Shown: positions 57,401 through 64,000 of the stretch, piece after piece
Layout of the letters: each line of letters begins with the position of its first letter
Numbering within the stretch: the first letter of the stretch is position 1
Source of the DNA: Campanula takesimana
Lineage: Eukaryota; Streptophyta; Magnoliopsida; Asterales; Campanulaceae
DNA: 64,000 nt
Reading direction: 5' to 3'
Assembly: GCA_026119855.1 (NCBI GenBank)
Contig: JAOWBW010001303.1
Coordinates: 1 to 64,000, forward strand
The notes under the pieces: model-generated
What the model was told of the DNA's origin: nothing
What the model saw: the letters and a program-made list of their open reading frames with translations, nothing else
Database searches by the model: none
Made by a program: the position numbers and the translations under genes

Positions 57401-60400
57401 TGAGGGAGAAAGGGAAAATTTGTGTTTATGGGCGTCGACAGTTTTGTGGGAGAAAGAGTGTGTCGGAGAGAGGCAGAGGCAGAGAGGAGCGGTGATTATG
57501 GCGGTGACGCAGATGGTGGCTAGAGGCGACGGTGGCGCAGATGGCGGCGGCGGTGACGGTGGGGAAGATGGTAGCTGGCGGCTACTGTGAAGGGGAAAGG
57601 TCTTGTGTGTGAGTGTGTGTGTGGGTGTGCTGTTTGAGAGATAGAGAGATGAGAGGAAAATGAGGAGGGCTGAGAAGAAGAGTGAGCGTTACTGAGGAAG
57701 AGGGTGGAAAATTAGGGAGGAAATTCTTACACGTAGTAGACACGTGTTTCATAAAAAGGGGATAAGCAAGACACGTGTAGTTAGGGTTTCAGGCCTACAC
57801 AATTACGTAAATACCCTTAAAAGTGAGGAAAATCACAAAAACCTTCCTTTAATATAGTAATAGATTTGGAACTTCCCCACCAAGGATCATTTGAATTGTT
57901 TTTATTTTTATCTTAATCTATTAAATCTATATTGAATCCTTTTCAGTTTCATTTACTAATTTCAATCTAATTATTTTAATTGTAAGTTTCATACTAACTG
58001 AATGGTTTTAAAATTTATTTATTTTTGTCTCATCAGTTAATAACAATTCTAAAAAATTAATCAAATGAAGTAGACATTTGTTTCTCCATTGCAATTCGTT
58101 TTCGATTCTCAAAATAAAAAAGGAAATGCTTTTCCATAAGAAAATCAATAGTTCAATAGTTTATATCACCAGTTTATTCCCATGTTTCATCTTTTTTTAT
58201 TTTTTTCGTGTAAAACAATTTTCAGAAAATGATTTCCCGTAAAACGTTTTTCAGAAAATGATATAAACATGTTTTTTATTGTTTGGTAAATCTAAGGAAA
58301 ATGTTTTTTGGAAACTATTTTCATATTAAAAAACAATAATTCTTGTCTGTTCCAAAGGTATCTCCAACAGAAAATACCTTCCATATTTATTAGCTGAACA
58401 AAAAGAAATAAGGGTCTGCTCCCGAGTTTTTAAAGGAGAGAAAAGAAATGAATAAGAGGGAAAAGGGAGGGGAGGGAATTTAATTCCTTCATAGCGTGCT
58501 CCCGAGTTAGGAAGGAAATGCATAATTTTCTCTTCTCTTACTCCAGAGTTTTGGGAAGAAATGAAATGAAATAAAATAAAATTTCATTTGTACCCTTATT
58601 TATAAAACCATTCACATTTGTTCCGACTTGTTACTGAGACTTGCACACAGATGAAACAAATTGAAAAATTGATATTTGGGGACGAATTACAAAAGGTTAC
58701 AAGAAGTCACATAAACAAATGTAAAGAAAAAACAAATGTAAGGAAAATGCTTGGCCTTTGGCTTTGTGAATCCACAAAAGTCACCAAACATTTGCATCAC
58801 GAAGAGAAATGTATATTCTCTTCATCTAATAGCTCGATCCATGCCATTAAGGACAAAGAACATGCTAGCATAAACACAATATAAAACGGACCATGGAAAT
58901 GGTTGGCTGCCATATTATGGCCATATCTGCCAAGCTACAAGCAGTAACAAATTTTTCTCAAATTAGTTCCCAACAACAGAATGTTAGGGCACTGAAAGTG
59001 ATGTTCACAATTGTACGGGAACATGCATTAAAATAACTCAAAAGATTGTTATCTTGATGGGGCTGTTATGTATGCCCCCTCTGTCCCAAAATGACCTTCT
59101 CACTTTTTATAAAAAAAAGTGAGAAGATCATTTTGGGATGGAGGGAGTAATATGCAAAGAAAAGCTCATTTTAGACCATATATCCAAAAAAAAAAATAAG
59201 TAAAATCCAAAATATTAATCAAAACCTCAAAAATTTCATAATAAAAATTTCATAGCAATCAAAGGCTCTACATATTCTTCGTTCTCATGTGGAGTTTGAT
59301 TTAAATCTCTTCTTCAACTTCACAAATAAGTTTTTGTCGGGATCTTCATCCATTAGAAAATTGTGAATGATGCAGCATGCTAGAAAAATCTTTGATTGCA
59401 CCTCAGCCGGATAAAAGGTTCAGTTGCGCTCCTTATGATAGCAAATCTTTTCTTAAGCACGCCAAATGCCCTTTCAATTGCATTACGCAAGGATGAATAT
59501 CGATGATTGAATAATTCATGAGTTCTGGGGTGCTCGACTGGAATATTCTTTCAAGTGATAGTGGACGCCTTTAAATGGCGTAATCAGTCCACTTCTATGC
59601 ATGAAGCCCGCATCAAGAAGATAACATTTACCTATTAGGAATGACAATTTGTTAATATAATATTTTTATAACATAAATTATGTAATAACTGCTTACCATT
59701 TGGAATATGCAATTTATCTTCTCTTGTAAGGGCATTTTTTATTATCCTTGAGTCAGATGCAGTATCTTCCCAACCAGGTAAAACATATGAAAACTTAAGA
59801 TCAAACGTACATGCAGATAACACATTCATTGTTGGAAATGTTTTCCTCCCTCGGTATCTCGGTGCATCGGTGGAGACATCTTTACACGAATATGTGTCCC
59901 ATCAATAGCCTCTACACAATTCTGATACAAATACTCAACGTTATAACATATCTCATCATATAATTATAGTTAGGAAAAATATTTATTGATCAAACTAAAA
60001 GTACCTTAAAATATGGATAAAATCTTTTGTTATTCAATATCTCTGGAGGCACTTCTAGTCCAGTAGGTTGTTGAATGAACTTATCTTCCAACTCTATTAC
60101 GGCCCAAAGAACTTTGTGAAAATGTCGAGTAACGGTACTACGACCTCGACGAAACAAAAAACGATAATGGCCGTTGCCTCACATGTAACGACCCCAAAAC
60201 CCACCCTAATTTTCTAATCTTAAAATGGAAATTATGTGTGCATTTTATGTGTTAGATAATATTTTCTTGACTTACATATATTATTTGAGTATATGTGATA
60301 GTTAAAGTGTTAGTAGAAAGTTTGTTAAGTTGAATAAACGAGTTAGTGAAACTATAGGTTTATATGTGAAAATATAACTAGAGGGGTTTAGTTGTTTAAA

Positions 60401-63400
60401 ATGAAACTAAGAGGGGGCTAAGTGAAAATTATAAAAAATCAATTCATTCTTATCACTTTTCCATCCCTCTCTGCGTATAACACACACACTAAAAGTATAC
60501 TTTCCTAATTTGCTCTCTCTGATCCATGGAAAGAAAAGGTAAAGTTCTTTTAATTTGATTTTCTTTCTTTTTAATTACTACTCCATTTTAAAATCTAATT
60601 ACACCAAAATGTTCAGGGTGTTGAGTAGAGTATTCTTACCCGATCAAATATTATTTTCTCGATACTTTTCCGGAAATAGGTAAGTTACCAATCCCCCTTT
60701 AAATGTTAAAATGGTCATATATGTGATGTATGAACTCTTTGTTGTATTATTTGTTAAGAAACTTGAAAAGATATTAAGGTTGGTGTGGTTGGTTTTGGGT
60801 TGAGTTAAAAGAGTGTTATAAGTGTTACTAAGCTTTCCTTATGCTGGGTTTTGTGGCTTGTTATAGCTACAAACGTTGAGTAATATAAGTGTTGTACTTT
60901 TGAGACGGTCAAACGAAGGGAGTATAATTTATTTTGGGTTTGGCCTGTCAAGTGAAGTGGGCGGCCGCCCAAAATGGGCGCGCGCGGCCGCCCAGTCTAT
61001 CTGAAAGTTTTGGTCATGAAACAGGGCTTTGTGGGCGGCCGCCCAAAATGGGCGCGCGCGGCCGTACATCCTATCTGAAAGGTTTGGTCATGAAACAGAG
61101 CAAGTGGGCGACCGCACACCCAGTTTGGGCGGCCGCACACTTTACCCTGAGTTTGATAGTTTGTTCCAAGTCAAGTGTAAGAGGGTAGTAATTGTCAAAA
61201 CTTTAAGTGATGGTCTAGGGCAATTGGATGAGTGTTTTGGGATGTTCTCATGGTTGTTGTGGATCATGTTCAAGTGTGTGCAAGAATGTGTTGTGACTTT
61301 ATTTCATGATGATTGTGGACTCTTTATGAGTGATTCTTTCGTGTGCATCTTGTGATGTGTTTGGCTTGGTTCCCTACTTTGGAATCATTGCTCCCGGTTG
61401 TTGTTTAAGCAAGTATTCATTACAATGCTTTGGTTGAAAGTCCAGCTGGTTTTGTGTTATCGAGTCAGGCAGTGGAAGGGATTATCGTGGCACACGAGCC
61501 AAGTTCACAATAAGGTCTTCCACTGGTACCTTTTTTCCCCAGTCCAGATTGGCCTTGGATGGGATGAACTATCTCCCTTGTATGGGCCTTGGGTTATGAC
61601 TTTGTGTCATATTCTCCCCGTTGTTACTTTGGTTCTTATTGTTATGGTTTGGTTTTCGGGATCCAGGCTTCAGCTATTTATGCTACTCAACTGGTTTTCT
61701 CAGATAGTATTCTCAGATGGTTATGTTCTTTCGGTAAACCTTTGCTTGGTATCCACTTATGAGTGTTTATTTCCGCATTTGGTGTTGTTTGATGAGTTGG
61801 CTTTGCCTCTCATATTATATGCTATGTGATTTCTATGATACTGTTCTTTATGATTATCATTTTAGCATGAAACGTAGTTGCATTCTTAGTAGCTTACTGA
61901 GATTTATTCTCACCCCGTTCCTTGTTTATTTGTTTTCCTTAGATAAAGTCGAGTCTAGGGGATAGGACACTTGGCACGGGAGGACGTTGAAGTGGTAAGA
62001 GTTGGGATTTGTTTTGTAAAGGATACATTACATAGATGTATAACCTTTTGGGTAGAGTTTCCGTGACTTCATCATCATGTAACACCTATATTTTGGATAA
62101 TGTTGGTGTATGTACATTTGTATAAAAGTTGGTAAGCCTTTAGGCTAAGTACTTTCGTTTGTGAAAGTTGTTTGTAAAGTTTGTTTGAAAGTTAAATGGA
62201 AGTCTTTGAACTTCAAGTGTTGATTTCGTTAAACTTTATGAAAGTATATTTAGAAAAATTTTCAAAAGTGTTTTATTTCGTCTTCCCATCGTGTCCCGAG
62301 TGTGGGGCCAAGTAGGACCACGGGTCTGGGGTGCGAAAGTTGGTCTCAGAGCTAGGTTGTAGATGGTCTAGAATGACTAAATGACCTAGGAGGGTAGTAG
62401 TGTATAGAGTGAGTAACGTTGAGTGTCTTATGCAGGTACATATTGAAAATGGTTGGGACAGAAGGAGATCAGTTCGGGTTTTTGGGGCAAGATAATGATA
62501 GAGAAGAGGCTCGAATAATGTTCCAAGGCATGTTTGAAGCTGCAATGAAAACAATCAATGATCAGAGGCAAGAGAGGGAACAGGCACCACCAAGATATGG
62601 GTTAGAACAGTTTTTGAAAATGAAGCCTATGGGATATGATGGAGAGCCCGATGTTACTAAAGCTGAGAGATGGATTGAAGCTATGGAAAAGATCTTTGCT
62701 GTTTTGCAATGTACGGAAGAGGATAAAGTCCGATTTGCAACTTATAAACTGATTGGAGCGGCCGAGTATTGGTGGAAAGCGGTGAAGGATAATTGGGATG
62801 AGACGCATGTACCATATGCTTGGGAGACTTATGTGAAGAGATTCAAAGATCATTTCATTCCTAAGGTGGACCAAGACAGAAAAAAGGTTGAATTTCTTAA
62901 TCTAGAGCAAAATATGATGACTGTAGCTGAATATGTTGCAAAGTTCACTGAATTGGCTAGGTATTGTCAATATTTGGTGGCAACTGAAGAAAGAAAGACA
63001 ATAAGGTTCGTGAAAGGATTGAAGACAGTTATCAGAACACAACTTATCTCCCACAAATTTCAGGATTTGCAGGATGCGATTGATCGTGTTTACCAGGTGG
63101 AGCATGACATTGTTGAACATAAGAGAAAGATGGAGGCAACGGGTGGAGGAAGACAAGGAGGACAGGGGAAGCAACAACAACAACGTGGTGATAGTAGAGG
63201 ATCTCAAGGTGCATCTTCACAGTTTAGGGGATCTTCTCAAGGTCAATCAGGTAACAGAAATCAAGGTAACACTTCAGGGAGTCAGAACAAAAGGGTTTGT
63301 AACTATTGTCAGAGAGAGGGGCATTCTGAGGAAAGATGTTGGAAGAAACAAGGTAAATGCATAAATTATGGTCAGTTGGGTCATTATCAGAGGGATTGTC

Positions 63401-64000
63401 CGAGGATAAAGAATCAGTCTTCGGGAAGTGTAGTTGGGTTTTCTCAGGGCCAGAAGAGGGATTCTTCAGGGAAGGCTAAGGTGCAGGGTCGTGTCTTTGC
63501 CATCACTCAACAACAGGCTTCAGATTCTTCTAATGTGATAGGAGGTATAATTTCTGTGTCTAGTTTGAGGGCACGAGCACTTATAGACCGTGGCTCTTAG
63601 CATTTTTATGTGTTTGTGCACTTTGCTTCTCGATTGCATTTGTCTTCTGAATCTCTACCTTATGTGTTAGAGGTGTCTACTCCTATAGGGGAGTGTTTGG
63701 TGACCAATAAGGTGTTGCATTATTGTGATGTGCATATACGTGATCATGTTTTACCTGCTGATTTAGTTATCCTGCCATTACAAGATTTTGATATTATTTT
63801 GGGTATGGATTGGTTGAGTAAATAAATATGCATCTGTTGACTGTTTTAAAAAGGTGATCACATTTTCTATCCCTAATGTCCATGAATTTACTTTTGATGC
63901 TATTCCCTGGGGTAGAAAGATTCGTATCATTTCTTATGTGAAGGATAGAAGGTTATTGAATCGTGGTTGTGTGGGATTCTTGGCTAGTGTTCTTGATACT

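Overview
The window is nuclear DNA from a flowering plant, almost certainly a eudicot. It is AT-rich and spliced. It is dominated by plant LTR retrotransposons (copia, SIRE/Maximus-type copia, chromodomain gypsy), Stowaway MITEs ending in CTCCCTCCGTCCC, MULE, CACTA, PIF/Harbinger and Helitron-type sequence. Host-type coding matches are a plant mobile domain (MAIN-like) gene, a piece of mitochondrial complex I subunit NDUFV1 and a piece of ribosomal protein S20. All three are broken. I found no intact host gene, tRNA, rRNA or CRISPR array. I cannot name the species.

Layout. 1-4981: minus-strand copia element running off the left edge, with a 1.5-kb LTR, inserted into the 3' part of a plus-strand SIRE-type element (4982-8187). 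8188-21406: a six-exon plant-mobile-domain pseudogene (minus strand) with palindromic CTCGTGTA..TACACGA arrays downstream and in intron 1, and a Stowaway MITE in introns 2, 4 and 5. Its last exon is split by a full-length chromoviral gypsy element (9989-18745, target duplication TAAGA). 21407-26996: non-coding DNA packed with MITEs plus a 1.85-kb MULE with a perfect 9-bp target duplication. 27002-41846: a full-length minus-strand SIRE element (target duplication GATAT). It has an extra 3' gene carrying its own TATA box, pyrimidine-rich leader and GT-AG intron, and hosts a 981-bp MULE. 44696-53018: an NDUFV1 fragment split in mid-exon by a small non-autonomous LTR element (45245-52710, target duplication TTGTT), whose left LTR is split by a copia element (45636-51316). 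53.4-54.8 kb: exon-like pieces including RPS20. 55025-57143: a non-autonomous CACTA element. 59.3-60.18 kb: a PIF/Harbinger transposase remnant cut by a second gypsy element (60184 to the end).

The most interesting inference concerns 25188-57864. A Helitron 3' end (hairpin plus CTAG, next base T) and a Helitron 5' end (TC, previous base A) face each other on the minus strand across this interval. Between them lie truncated fragments of at least two unrelated genes. Subtracting the later nested insertions leaves about 8 kb, so this may be one gene-capturing Helitron later inflated to 32.7 kb. A second signal is a dispersed (A/G)ACCGC motif through both SIRE elements, coding and LTR alike, alongside other GC-rich repeated words in the LTRs of the copia and gypsy families.

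The deduced order of events is SIRE fragment then copia at the left; PMD gene then gypsy; captured NDUFV1 piece then the small LTR element then copia; SIRE then MULE. I worked by eye. Boundaries backed by target duplications are exact; others are approximate.
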